From the NCBI GenBank assembly GCA_014871385.1, contig CM026433.1:15069985-15133984 (forward strand): DNA of 64,000 nt, in the 5' to 3' direction. The DNA is from Ceratodon purpureus. Its lineage: Eukaryota > Streptophyta > Bryopsida > Pseudoditrichales > Ditrichaceae. The translations under genes and the position numbers were made by a program. Below the pieces are notes generated by a model that saw only the letters and a program-made list of their open reading frames with translations, made no database searches and was not told the origin of the DNA. Below are positions 24,133-36,309 of the stretch, in pieces (the first letter of the stretch is position 1; each line of letters begins with the position of its first letter).

Positions 24133-25874
24133 TTGAAATGTTGATGTGCTATCAAAGATGAATATTGAAATGATGAATAACAAAAATACTTTTTAGTTCA
24201 ATATTCAAACTGGTTTCTTTGAAGAGAATTATCATATTGTTATAAACTTGGTTTTATGTATTCTATAATGTTAACTGCAATAGCTAAACACCATTAAGTA
24301 TTTTAAAATTCCAATGATGACTTAATGTTTAAAATTTTGTTTTAGTGTCTTATCTTGGTTTGGGGATTATGTAGAGATTCTTCTGGGTCAATTGGACAGC
24401 ACGCACTTCAAAAATTCATATTTTGTTTAAAAAATAAAATTTCATTTCCACTCTCCAATTTTAACATTTGTCTATATGTGGAAATTCAGAAAATATTCAA
24501 CAATGGCAACAAGGCACACCAATCATTATGCCTAACATAGATTGTTTTATCTTGTGCGGATATGTAATTTTTAGATACAGTATTGGAGTCTAGAGAGAAC
24601 TTCCCGTTCAGAAGCCAAAAATGCTGAGACATATAAAATCATTATCATTTTGGGAGAGTACCTTGATGCAATTCTCTTGTGCGAGGTTGTAGAACATTGA
24701 GATTGAAAATACCAAATCTATTCAAAGATACGAAGAAAGTATTCATTAAACATATATCTTGATAATGCATCAGATATACTACTTGAGAAATTCAATTGAG
24801 TGTACAACTAGTTAAGTTGTTTTTCATTGCAATACATAACTTTTTAGTTCATAAAATCAATTGTTTATTATTGTAGTTGACGCAAATAATTGATAAAATT
24901 TGTACAAGTTTTGAAAGATTAGTTAAGGTAAATGCATGAAAAAAAAAATAGTGCATTTAAATGATTTTCTTTCAATTTCAATTTAAATTTGGGACTTGGA
25001 GCATCTTTATTTATAATATACAAGGTAATCACAAATTGCAGTTCATATGATACGAAGTTCAACATCAATTTCAACTTTTATATTGTGAATTTGTAAACTA
25101 CAATAAAAGAAGCAAAAGTAGTATATCGATAGCTTTGAGTCATCAACATATTACATGAATATTTATCTTCACAAACTTATTAATAAAATTTACAATTGAA
25201 CATATTATATTGGTAAGGTATCACGACACACATTGATGATGAAACCTATATTTATATTGCAAAATTGTCACAAAATTTTGGGACCATGAATCCCTAGAAA
25301 TGCAAAGACATAAGTTGTTGGCTTAATGCATTTTTTTCCTACTTGTATATGCTCATACTCATACCTTGAACCCTGAACTTTAGTTCTGACATTTTCCAAC
25401 TTTTCCATTTGTAGGTGAACATTGAGGTCCCACACGCCTTGTTTGGCCCACCCTCACTCCTTATTTCTAAACTCTACATTCTCCATGGTAAGGGCTTGCA
25501 TGCCTAGATTTAAAGTAACTTATAATTAGTTATAGGGATCTCACTTCTCAAAACAACACCCACCCTACAAACGCTTGATGGCCACTCTACTGTCTCTCCT
25601 TTAGAAAATCATCGGAAATTAAAAGCATGTTGGAAATTTGATTTCCTTCCGGGAAGGCCTTCCTCTAACTTTGCAAAGCAATTCAAATCTCTAAAGTTCT
25701 TGTCCCACTCCTAACTGACCACATCTGATATTCAGTCGGGTAAACGACTCACACCCTTACAAGATGTGATGGCGAAGCAGGAATTAAGAGATCTTGTCTT
25801 CGTCTTAATTTGGGGATCCATACAAGCTTCATCAACTGTTATGTTAGACGATGCTCAAGGAGAAGTGGAGGTCG
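24133..25874. other. AT-rich intergenic stretch; first 200 bp duplicated elsewhere
   Basis: Kinase 3' flank and AT-rich DNA up to the left arm of the large inverted repeat. Bases to about 24330 recur almost unchanged, inverted, near 33355-33556. No gene recognised beyond that. Confidence 0.5.
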
Positions 25875-26577
25875 GCTAAGAATCCAACATTCCAATTCAT
25901 CAGCTATCGAGGGGACAGGTTTAAATTGCAGATACATAACTCGTGGGCCTTCCCCAGAGAACCCCATAGCCAGGAAATCAAACGACAAGGAGAAGATGTC
26001 TAACTCCACGGAGCAGCAACTTCGTACACGACTCGCGCTACCTTGGCCATGGCAGGGGCGTATCTTAGACGTACCACATTACGAAAACTACCAGGAGAAG
26101 TCTCACACTCATGGTGCTACTAAGGCATCAGGGAACAAGCATGATCACATCAACAGAAACAAATGCCAACTAGTTGAAAAAAAAACTTTCTGATAAATTA
26201 TGTAAATAAATCAACATCCTACAAGCTGTTTATCGCCCCTCAAACCTGCTTCGTGTTTGCTACCACTGACTACTTATACCTCCTACTGCCAACCTACTGT
26301 ATCTACGAGGCGCTCCGAAGGCGGTAACGAGGTGGCATCACAAAGCCTTAGCAATGCAGTCATCCGGCGCTGCCTACAACCACACTCTAGCACTGAAGTG
26401 GCACTGCTTACTCTAGCACTAAAATTCTGCCAAGAGATCAGCACGTGCCTTGTCAATTGTGTGTACTTGTGGCCAGGACAGCAATAGATTCTGTGACGGA
26501 GTCCAAGGAGATGCGGGTATACAAAGACCAATCCAGTCCAAGCCGGGATGTTGATTCGGCAAAAATAAGCCTCGCAT

Positions 26578-29500
26578 TTAATCGCATTTGATGTTCCTGT
26601 ATATCCGGCGCACGAACAAGGATGAACCTAGGTACCCAACAGCACCTGCAAACACCACAGTCACACCAGTCAGACACTCCACTTCACGGTATGCACGTTC
26701 GCCGGTACCATCAGCATGACCCAGACCGGCCACCAGCCACACGCAGTTCAGTGTAGCCAAATTGATTATGTGCTTGCACTAACTACATAAGTCACCACTT
26801 TGAACGGTGACACACCCAGTGCCTACACGAAACATGTGACTCAATGATGCCTAACGAACGAGCAGAATCAACAAACATCCAAAACAGAATATTTCTACGT
26901 CATGGAGGACTTCCCGAGTTTCACTGCCACACGTCAACTCACCGCAGAAAATTCCAAGACCGATGCAGAACATCAGAGTGTAACCGAAGTAGAAACTGAT
27001 CTGGAAAAACCCCGACATCTTCGTCTTCATGTGATAGTAGTAAATGGAGTACAGGTACACATACAAGGCCGTAGAAGCTGCCGACCAAAACGAAGTCCAT
27101 TGCCAGTGATAGTTCTCCGCATTCAGCAAGAAGTACGTTGCAACGATCGTCACACACACTGTCACGATGGTCAAAATGATGAATACCAGCAGCATGAACC
27201 CATACACGTAGTACACCTGAAACAAAACCCCCACCCAAACTCGTCAGAACCGACAACTTGTATACCTGATGCACGAAACAAAATGAAAACTTAAAAACGA
27301 TGGATGCAGTATAACACACGACATGATTCCGCAGAAAAAGGTGATTGTCATTTTCGCTTTTATCCCAAGTATAAAGGGTAATCAAACACCCACCTTGTAC
27401 TGCCAGAACGACGTGAACACGAAGTACATCTCGATGAAGATACTACCGAACGGCAACAACCCACCCAGTAGTGCAACCACCGACGGTTTCAAGTACCACT
27501 TCTTGTCCGGAATAGGGCGAGGGATGGTCTTCACTCTGCACGGGTTGTCCGGCTGCCCGCTCCAGTTCCGCCCCACCACTGTCCCGAACAAAGCCAGGGG
27601 GAATGAGATGAAAGCCCAAATCACCAACACCACCACCATCGTGCCGAACGGAATAGCCGCCAGAGAATGGTAGTAGATGGCTACAAAGTTCAACATGAAC
27701 CCGATGCCGAAGCACAAGAATGGGAACAACGATGCAGTCAGCAGCATCGACTTCATCCAGTGCTTTCCTGCACAACAATCACAAACCAACAATGAGTATC
27801 ACCTCAAAAACTAAGCGAACGGGAGACTCGACATCAGGTATCCTCCACTTCCAGTTCCTCAGAAGTACAGATGGATACCATCGTGGCGCGAGTAGAACCC
27901 TCCGCTCACGTATCCTGCTATGAAAGATGTCAGCGCGTAGCATACGATGAATGCCGTCACGATAGCTCCACGCCTGCAACCATGCATTCAAGCCTCCATT
28001 AAACAGCCTCGTACTACCACATCTCACAACTGCAATGATGTAGCACACCAGGGCGAGAACCCTACTTCGCACGGCCTCTACTCTTCATTTTCCACGGAAC
28101 TCTTATAAACACCCGCTTCACTAAGACACCCCCCAAAAAGGTCAACAGCTCAGTGCACGTACCCGACGTAGAGCATTCCTACGATAGACAACAGGATCAC
28201 CAACAACACCAGCATCGCCAGCTGGGCACCGGTCCCAATCAATGCAGATAAAAGTACCAGCTGCCGAGGTGCTCGAAACACATCTCCATGGACCAACTTC
28301 CATCCCGACTCTTCACTCACATCCCTCTCCTGCACCACCACACCCACAAATCAGGTCATTCCCGTCACCGACGATCTCAACTTCGACATCGCGCTTCCAA
28401 AGGCCTTTCCGTTTCAGACATAACTGTGAATCTGCACTCACCAAGGATTCCAGATCATCATCCTCGCGTGCGTACTTTGCGTAGTCGTTGCGGAGCGTAC
28501 GCATCAAAATCATCGAAACCAGCCCCGTCAGGAATATCACCATCATGAACGAGTTGAAGATGGAGAACCAGTGAATCTGTCATCACAACGCCCATCCGAA
28601 CCAAACCAACCACAATAGTCAATATTCCAAAACGCCCCCCTCTACAGTAACAATAATGCTTTACAAGACGATTCATATATCCTGTCGAGCCCCCACCAAC
28701 ACCAAGCCAAACCTCATGGCAAAGAACATCAGGCTTGCGTGCTACCCAGCAGTCAAAAGGCCCACGTAAACATCCATTGTCAATGCCAGCCTGCGCATCA
28801 GACTGGCCATACTGGTTCTCATACGCACCTGATGCTCGAAGAATGGGTAGTCCAGATACGCATCAAATCGTCGAATGTACGATGTGTTCGTTTCTTCCCA
28901 GTGTACTGCGTACGTCAGATCGATCTTCTTTCCAGGAGTCAAGGGCTGGAGGTTGTCTTGAGTCAGGTTCACTTGGATGATCTGTCCATACCAACACAAC
29001 CATGCAATCTTAGTCACGCCAACCTATATGCAACCATAAGCATCCCATCAACGGCCTCCAAATTCACAGAACCCTACAGAAGACCGTTCATTCAGCTCAC
29101 AAAACAGTACCTGATCGTTGTTGTACTTGATCACCAAGTCCTTGTGTGTGTATATCATGAACTTAGCATCATCTTCCTTGTCTGAGTGTTGCTCTCCGAC
29201 GAAGCCTATACATATTCATCAGTACGTAAGGCACCATCATTGCTGTTTGCGCCAAGTAATGAGGACCAACAAATGTCAAATAGCTACCATGGAGCAATAC
29301 AAGGGAGAATGCGGACATGACAGTGTGTACTAAGATGTCCGCATGTCTGGCATTCGAAATCGACACTCGTAGACTTTGACACAACATTATCACCGGACCC
29401 CTAGAACGTGTGCCAGAAGGATCAGCAGTTACATACCCCACAGTGGAAGATCGTCTGCAACGGACAGGGGCAAATGCACCAACACACGACACGAATTCCA

Positions 29501-30991
29501 TCGTCAGAAACGTATTCAACGCCATATTTGAAAGACAGCATTCAATCACAGATTCCTCCTATAATTCAGCTCTAAAAAATTGCTCCTATCACCACGTCCC
29601 AAAGCTTCCATCCAACCAACCAAGTTGCTCCTGAACTCACCCATGAAAAACTCAAACCAGTAGATGTTCTTGACAGCGTCTTTGAAAGTTCCAGCTGAAA
29701 TCGCATCCATGTCGAAACTGCAGATCGTTTTCTTCTCCACAGGTGCTGTGTCATACACAAGACGAGTCAGCGACCTCTGGGGAGACGATTTATAAAAGCA
29801 CATGATGACACCCAAGATTCAACTTCCGCTTCCTGAAACTGGACTCCGTGACTCAGAGCGCCCAAGGAAAAACTTAATTGCACGTTCTCAACCATGAAAA
29901 CGGCGACACTTCTTCTATCAAACCTCACTCCATCGACAGTATCTGCGACCACTTACTCTTGAACTTGATCTCAATCTCACTGTCAATCAGCTCATTCCCT
30001 TCCAGAACTTCGCCAAGTCCTCCCCATTTGTGTCGAGCCTTTGAGCCAGCGCCCGGACTGCAGAACGGCAGGCTATAGTAGTTGTACGTCTCTTGAGGAT
30101 TGTTGTAGGGCCCCACCTTGTTTACCCACAGCACCACCTGGTCTCCATTACCATACTGCACATTCCACAGAACAGAGAGTATGCAGTCAGCATTACACCA
30201 CTTCAGTAACGACACAGACCTCAAGCCATCTTTCCAGATGGAACTTAGGAGAACTTGGTGCCACAACTTCAGTCGATTTATTACAACGGAGATACCTCAT
30301 AGTTCTTTTCTCATGCTGACCATGAGCACTCCATCACAAGAAATGTCTGAACTACACCGAAATCAAACCAGGACAAACACCCTTGGGTTTCTACACCCTG
30401 TCTCCAACGAAGCAGTAGCGACAAGAAACAAGATACCAGCTGCAGAAAACAGCTCTGCTAATTTGAAAACACTAAACACCATCAACTAAACCCCGCATTT
30501 CTGAACCCACTATCCCTCCAAGTCATAATGAATTAGGTCACGGCATCACCATCAAATCCAAACAATAAAATGCTCACAAACATCACCACGCTGTTGATTA
30601 CAGCACAACCAACATCAACAACATCAGCTTATCCCAATCATCATTTTCTTTGGATTTATTGCTGACTTAGTTGGTACGACAAGAACATCTTCACTTCACC
30701 CGGAAACTCATCAAAATTACACAGAGTTAACCACAGGCGAGCGATGACTCCATGCCCATGTCTAGAATAAGCTCCAAAACCCCAACCATCACAGAAACCC
30801 TGAAACCCTCCCCCATCAATTACAATCCCAAAGACGAAAAACCAGAGCCATGAGAAACCAAGACCAAGGAGATGAAAATCCGCATGGAGACACGGAAACC
30901 CAAAACGTACCCGGTGGTTATACTCGTCGGCATTACAGAGCTGCAGCAGAACGAGCAGACACGCCACCCCCACCAACCCAACCCTACCCAT
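26578..30991 (-). CDS. TM9SF3: Nonaspanin, TM9SF3-like (left palindrome copy)
   Basis: Transmembrane-9 superfamily proteins reside in Golgi/endosomal membranes and take part in membrane-protein sorting and cell adhesion. Twelve exons (30991-30911, 30155-29957, 29745-29641, 29454-29437, 29205-29111, 28981-28829, 28576-28442, 28329-28163, 27973-27879, 27767-27394, 27216-26943, 26645-26578) join in phase to 587 residues, close to human TM9SF3 (589). A signal peptide ([18 protein letters not shown]) is followed by the lumenal domain ([30 protein letters not shown]), [60 protein letters not shown], and nine membrane spans. It ends [12 protein letters not shown], whose K-x-D is the COPI-binding Golgi-retention motif known from plant EMP12. 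Exon 4 is an 18-nt microexon. Intact; every exon length equals that of the right copy. Confidence 0.94.
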
Positions 30992-31306
30992 CTTCGCCAC
31001 TCTCGAGCTCGATCTCCTCCAAACCAAACTTCGTGAAACGAATCTCCTCCGAACCCACTCTCCTCGCCAGAAACTCCCTCCAACTGCCGCAATCCGCACC
31101 TGCCCTTCCGCAATCCCGATCTCGCAACCCCACAGAAACCAAGCTCCCTCTCTCTCGTTCCAGCTGCGTAGCTCTTCACCCACAGTTCACCGACCCCACT
31201 GCCCTCCACAGCAGATCATCGGCGAAGCGTCGAGCCGCTCATCGCGTGAAAAACTCTCGCAAATCGCAGCTCCGGACTCAGATCTGGAACCCGAAATGCT
31301 CAACCC

Positions 31307-31756
31307 GAACAAACTATTGCCATAGCTTCGCCGGTCACCCGGTTGCCTTTTACGTCGATTTATTTATATTTGACAAGATAGCCGCGGTCGCATAGTGATG
31401 TTGACTCCCGCTCCGGGTGGATATGTTTACAATGGGGCGCAATAGCGTTGGGTTTGCCGGTCGCCGTCTGGTGTAGCTCCTTGTCATTACCGGTGATAGG
31501 CCTTAGTGAAGGTACAGTGACTGTCTGTGGTGGGTGATTTGGTAGGTGACCCGGCGCTGTGTAAATAATTCGTTTTCGAGGCGGACGTGCGTGACCAGAG
31601 TTCGTGGTGCCATAGCCTTGCCGGTCGCCCCGTCGCCGGGGAGGTGGTTTGTGGGTCGGCGTGGGCTATGGCCGGTCGGAATGAGGCGGTGACCTCTTTT
31701 CCCGGTTTTAGTAGTGAAATGTTTTTGTTTTGCGGTTCTACTGAGGGAGTGGGTTT
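31307..31756. repeat. GC-rich block unique to the left arm, with internal direct repeats
   Basis: About 450 bp with no counterpart in the right arm, lying between two matched blocks. It is GC-rich in AT-rich surroundings. GCCATAGCTTCGCCGGTCAC near 31320 recurs in a diverged form (GCCATAGCCTTGCCGGTCGC) near 31611, and inverted fragments (CTATGGCCGGTCGG) occur near 31665. Either an insertion in the left arm or a deletion from the right; being upstream of the gene, it makes the two promoters differ. Confidence 0.6.
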
Positions 31757-31806
31757 GGATTTTCCTTTTTCACCCTCCGTTGGTTTGCAACATAAGTATA
31801 AATATT

Positions 31807-33354
31807 AGTGTTCTATTATGACTAGTAAAAAATTTAGTATATATAGTTAGTTTTAAGATCTTACGACTAATTAATTAAAGAATGCTAAGGTTGAGATTTA
31901 TTAAGCCTAAAGTAGAAAGGGTGAGCTTTAGCAATATGAATCAAAGATGTATAGAAGTCATGGATGATCAATGGCATTGAAGAATAATGTGTGATTTTCA
32001 AAGTACGTATATATATGGTAATAAAATGGATATAATCATGATGTGAAGAATTTATTTTTTATTTTTTATTTCTTTTGGACATCTTTATTTACAAGATTTT
32101 ACCTTTAACTTTATAATCTACTATTTACTATTTTCTTGATGGATACAGAATAAATAAATTTACATTTGATGCAATAAATATATTCCATAGAAAGATTGAA
32201 TGTGTTCTAGAGGGTGTTTACCTTTAAAATTCCTTCACTATGTTTCACCAAAAAAACACTCCAAAAATGATGAATAACTAAAAAATAATTATTTTTTTAA
32301 TTCTAACCATGAGATCTCCAACTATGTTATTGTGTTACATATCTTGATAAAGTTTATCATAATTGACCATAGAGATTAGAATATCATAGCAATTGAAATC
32401 TGAAAACAAACTTTTTTGACATGATTTTTGACTTGGTTAACACACTCTAATTTTGTTTTTCATAGATTTTTTGCATCATGGATTTTGGAGGTTTTAGAGC
32501 ATGACAAAGACAACTAAGTTAGCTAATTGTACAAAAAATTTACACACAAAAGACAAGTGTAGCGTATTGAAAACAATATTTTTATTAAGCTGAATACATA
32601 AGAGTGCTAATTCATATTTCTTCCCTAGAAATTCCATTATTTCATAAAGTTCCAATCCAAACAGTCAAAGTAAAGATTGATGTCCATCCTTTAAATGAAA
32701 AAAGGAAAAAACCCAAAAAAAATTCTAACCTTTATAAAAGAAAGACAAAGTTTTTTCACTACACTATCCAAAACGATGAGTAAACTTTGAACTTTTATAG
32801 AGTGAACATTTTGTACTGAAAGAAGTTTCTTTTCGAAAGATCTTAAAGATGACAACATTAAGTATTTATAGAAATAATCTAAAAGGTGAGATATGTAGTT
32901 GGCATGGCTGCCCAAATTGCCCACTAGATAGAGTATTTCAATTCGAGTACCATAACTATTTATTAAAATATGCAATTGAAAAAAAAAATAGATTCCCTCA
33001 AAGTTCTTGTTAAGGCTTACATATTACACAAAAGAATCTTAAAATAAATATCTAAAATTGACATCACAGGTACTTGCCCAAAATTTTAAGAAATCCATTC
33101 TAGGACAATTGTTCTTTACGAGTTAATGGAGGAAGTAAATCTTTACTGCCATATCTTTGTCATGTGGGCATTAGACTGGGGGTGGATTGAACAGACACTT
33201 AATTCACGTCAGTCTCATCGAAAGACAAAATTTTCTCTTTCCCTTTCTTAATAGAGAAGAGATGTATTATAATGCAAATATTTTAAAACTCATACCTCCT
33301 TGTAGAAGATGATAGAAATATAAATTAAAGTGTGATAAGTCAGTAGAATAAATT
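31807..33354. other. AT-rich spacer DNA, outer part weakly paired with the right arm
   Basis: To about 32225 this is weakly similar, inverted, to 41245-41535; for instance AGATTGAATGTGTTCTAGAG near 32195 pairs with a close copy near 41260. The remainder is AT-rich with no recognised gene. Confidence 0.45.
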
Positions 33355-33970
33355 TTTAAAACATAAAGTCATCATTGGAATTTTAAAATACTTAATGGTG
33401 TTTACCTTTTGCAGTTAACATTATAGAATACATAAATCCAAGTTTATAACAATATGATAATTCTCTTCAAAGAAACCAATTTGAATATTGAACCAAAAAG
33501 TATTTTTGTTATTCATCATTTCAATATTCATCTTTGATAGCACATCAACATTTCAATTATGGATATACATCTTCACTTTCATACAACCTAGAATGAAGTT
33601 TCTTCACTATCTCTTGAAAACTAGGCCTTAGTAATGGATCATCTTTCCAACAACTAACAATGATCTCTTTAATGAACGGATCTAAACCACTTGGTAATTC
33701 TGGTCGCCTTCCACTAAGCACAAGATCATACTTATTAAAAGACTGATCACCAAATGGAATGCACCCTGTTACAATTTCATAAGATGTCATTCCGTAACAA
33801 TATACATCTGCTTGAGGTGTAAATTCTACCCAACTCTCTTTCATCTTCCAACAAAGAAAGCAACACATTTGGAGCTTTGAGATCCTTGTGCAAGATGCCA
33901 TACTCCTCTTGCAACTGACCCATATCTTATGCAATTTATGCATCAACCACTTAGTCTGCACTGCATTGAA
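33355..33970 (-). pseudogene. Truncated inverted copy of the DFE kinase
   Basis: This copies 23600-24330 in inverted orientation: the last half of the kinase ORF and about 200 bp of its 3' flank. The N-terminal half, glycine loop and ATP Lys are absent. The catalytic loop region is frameshifted, and about 125 bp covering the DFE and APE motifs are deleted at a three-base GTA microhomology (counterpart of 23738-23862). The C-lobe reading (ADVYCYGM to the end) and the 3' flank are nearly identical to the source, so the duplication is recent. Its mirror axis with the parent gene is near 28.8 kb, different from the axis of the nonaspanin palindrome (about 36.4 kb), so it arose by a separate event. 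Confidence 0.9.
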
Positions 33971-35220
33971 ACACTACAAGGAAAACAAGGGTAGAACCAA
34001 GAGATAATCAACTGAATTATGTGTAGCAAAAGAGGGGAATAGTTTTTGAGATGTCGCGTCCTGTAAGCAAGAGACACCGCAAGAGAATTGACTAACACTT
34101 CTTGTTTATTAGAGGATCTCGAAGTGTAGGACGTTAATGTGTGTGGACTGAACGTGAGATGTCAAGGATCCAGTCGTTTGTGGATGGAGAGTGTGCAAAC
34201 AACCTCGATTTTGCCACATGGTGACCGACATTAGAATTTAGACTTGCGGTCAATACCCAGTTGATGAACAGAGAGCCAAACTCGTAATGGTGTGAAAAAT
34301 GATGACATTCATACACTTGAAATAAGTCCATTATGGAGTCCGTGACATGCACGTGGACAAGGATTGTCGGAACTTAGCATTTCAAAAGGAAGTAATACAA
34401 AATGCCGAGTATATTAAAAATAGTGTTACAGTAGAAAACAATGTAAAGGACCCCTGTACACGCTTTGACCTAAAGGTCATCAACACTTCTTAACTTGTCT
34501 ACAAGCCTCCTGGAATAAAATCGACATACACAAACTGTACACCCTGGTTTGATCTGCTTTGTAGTCTTCGGTAAAGCAGCATAGAGGATGCAGCTGGACT
34601 ATATAGCATATATGGACTAATTGTCACGTTACAATAAATACCGAGGTAGAGATTAAGGATACTGTCACTACGTGCATACCCAATATGATTGAAAATGTAA
34701 CGGTATACCTCTAGATGTTCCAAAAAAAACAAAGAAAAACATAAGGAAATCTAGAGGATTCTAGTTACCATATAGGTAACTTCGGTGAGTCTTCATCGGA
34801 ACATTCAAGTTGTGCAACCTAAGATTTGTGGATTCCACTAACAGAGAACTTCATGCCTGCTCGTATTGAGACACTCATACAAAGCAATCGAACGTGTACA
34901 TTCCATTGAGAGCACACACACGAAATGACACCAATCCCGGAGCTGGAAAAAAAAAATGATGACAAACGTCAGTGCTTGTGACCAAACAAAACTTCCAGAA
35001 ATGGAAGTTCACAATATGCATTGCAGAACTTATTACCTATGTGAAATTCAAGTCCGGTATTTAGAACCACTTCTTTGCTTGAAATCAAACTAGTCAACAT
35101 GCATCATTGTAGGAGGACATAATCACAGCGTGAAAAGATTACTCAAATGTAAATTCAGAATGCAGTGTTGAGATGGCAAATGCATATAAAATACTTAAGA
35201 GCTGGGGAATTGTGTGCAAA
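33971..35220. other. Spacer DNA without recognised gene
   Basis: About 1.2 kb of mixed composition. Short ORFs on both strands have no recognisable family features. Confidence 0.45.
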
Positions 35221-35950
35221 TTAATCAGATTCTGATGACTCCTCAAGTGCTTTGTCAAAGACCTCTGGTATTTCTGGTTCTATATTAGCAAACATGTTAT
35301 CTACCTGGAGAACCCTTCCTCCTGCCGATGGAGGCGCCGGTTCCTCAAATATATTGTCCAGTGCCCTTAAGCCTTCATACTCTTCATCTCATCTCGTCTG
35401 GAAAAAGGACCTTCTTCTTTCTCTACACTTGAAGCGGCTACTCTTTTCTTGCGAGGTTTCGTCCTGATAACAACTTTTCAACCAGGAGCTTCTGGACAGT
35501 CAGAGAAAAGTACTTGTTCAATGTGCAACGAGAGAGCAAACGAATCTGCTCCAAACTCTATCATCCTGGTGAAGTTGGCAACAGTGAAACCCCATCTATC
35601 TTTTTTTACTGTAGCATTTGCTCCTCTATAATTAGCCTTCATCCATGATGCCACTAGAATAATTTGTTTAAAAATTCAATAATCAAGGTCAATTATTTCA
35701 TCTAAGGTGCCAACGTACTCCACTAGTATCATCACTACATTTCTGTCTCCCATTCCTGATTGACATGCTCGTATAAACATTCCAGCAATACCAGAGTCAC
35801 ATGACGTCCACTTGCCTCTGCACTTTTCACGCGAAGATGGTAGCCATAGGCAGACATGCTTTGGTTTTTCTTGGAGGGAAATTTCGAAATCGCTTCAAGC
35901 ATATCCTCAACTTCTGTCCCAGAACAAACCTCCTCTTTTACAGTCACTCA
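35221..35950 (-). mobile_element. CACTA (En/Spm) transposon remnant, DUF4216 coding region
   Basis: Reading the minus strand in pieces gives AYGYHLRVKSAEASGRHV, DSGIAGMFIRACQSGM, VEYVGTLDEIIDLDY, KDRWGFTVANFTRMIEFGAD, SFALSLHIEQVLFSDCPEAP and VVIRTKPRKKR. This order and content match the DUF4216 domain found at the end of the CACTA transposase-associated protein. A Glu/Asp-rich tail follows, ending in EVFDKALEESSESD and TAA at 35221. At least two in-frame stops and two or more frameshifts interrupt it, so it is dead. No terminal CACTA repeats were found nearby. It lies in the palindrome spacer. Confidence 0.75.
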
Positions 35951-36309
35951 AAGCCAATCCAAGAAAGGCGGGTGCTCCGCAACTGCAGTTGGAAAATTAA
36001 GAGCTTTTGATCCTCTTCGGCCAGCATGGCGCGACCTCCACTGTTCACGCTGAAGAGTACGACTCTCAACAAGAGCACTATAAGGTGTGCATTCAAAGAA
36101 ATAGTGTAGGCCGAGCTAAGCAAAAGTGACTTTATAATGTTTCTCTGATAACCATATTTAGGCGATATAACATAATTAATATAACGCAATTTATATACAT
36201 GACATGAGCCCTGTAATGAAGTCTGCCAATCTAAGCTTCTAGAACTCAGAAGAGAGCTGAATTAGCAAGCATTCATAATTCTAAATTATTAATTATCAAT
36301 AGTAGAGTC

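Larger units (their letters stand above)
25875..32225. repeat. Left arm of large inverted repeat (palindrome)
   Basis: The reverse complement of this arm matches 41245-47053. The core 25875-31306 pairs with 41611-47053 and holds a complete nonaspanin gene plus flanks. Beyond the core an unmatched block (31307-31756) interrupts the pairing, which resumes at 31757-31806 (with 41536-41583) and, weakly, to about 32225 (with about 41245). Matching does not continue outside 25875 and 47053. Confidence 0.9.

Noticed and set aside
28739-29185. 148-codon ORF on the plus strand, and its mirror at 43744-44190
   Set aside because: Antisense to nonaspanin exons 5-6 and their introns; no family features, and it is duplicated only because the palindrome is.
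30850-31395. 181-codon plus-strand ORF (mirror at 41543-42067)
   Set aside because: Antisense to the GC-rich leader and first exon of the nonaspanin gene; Arg/Ser/Pro-rich as expected of a GC-driven frame.
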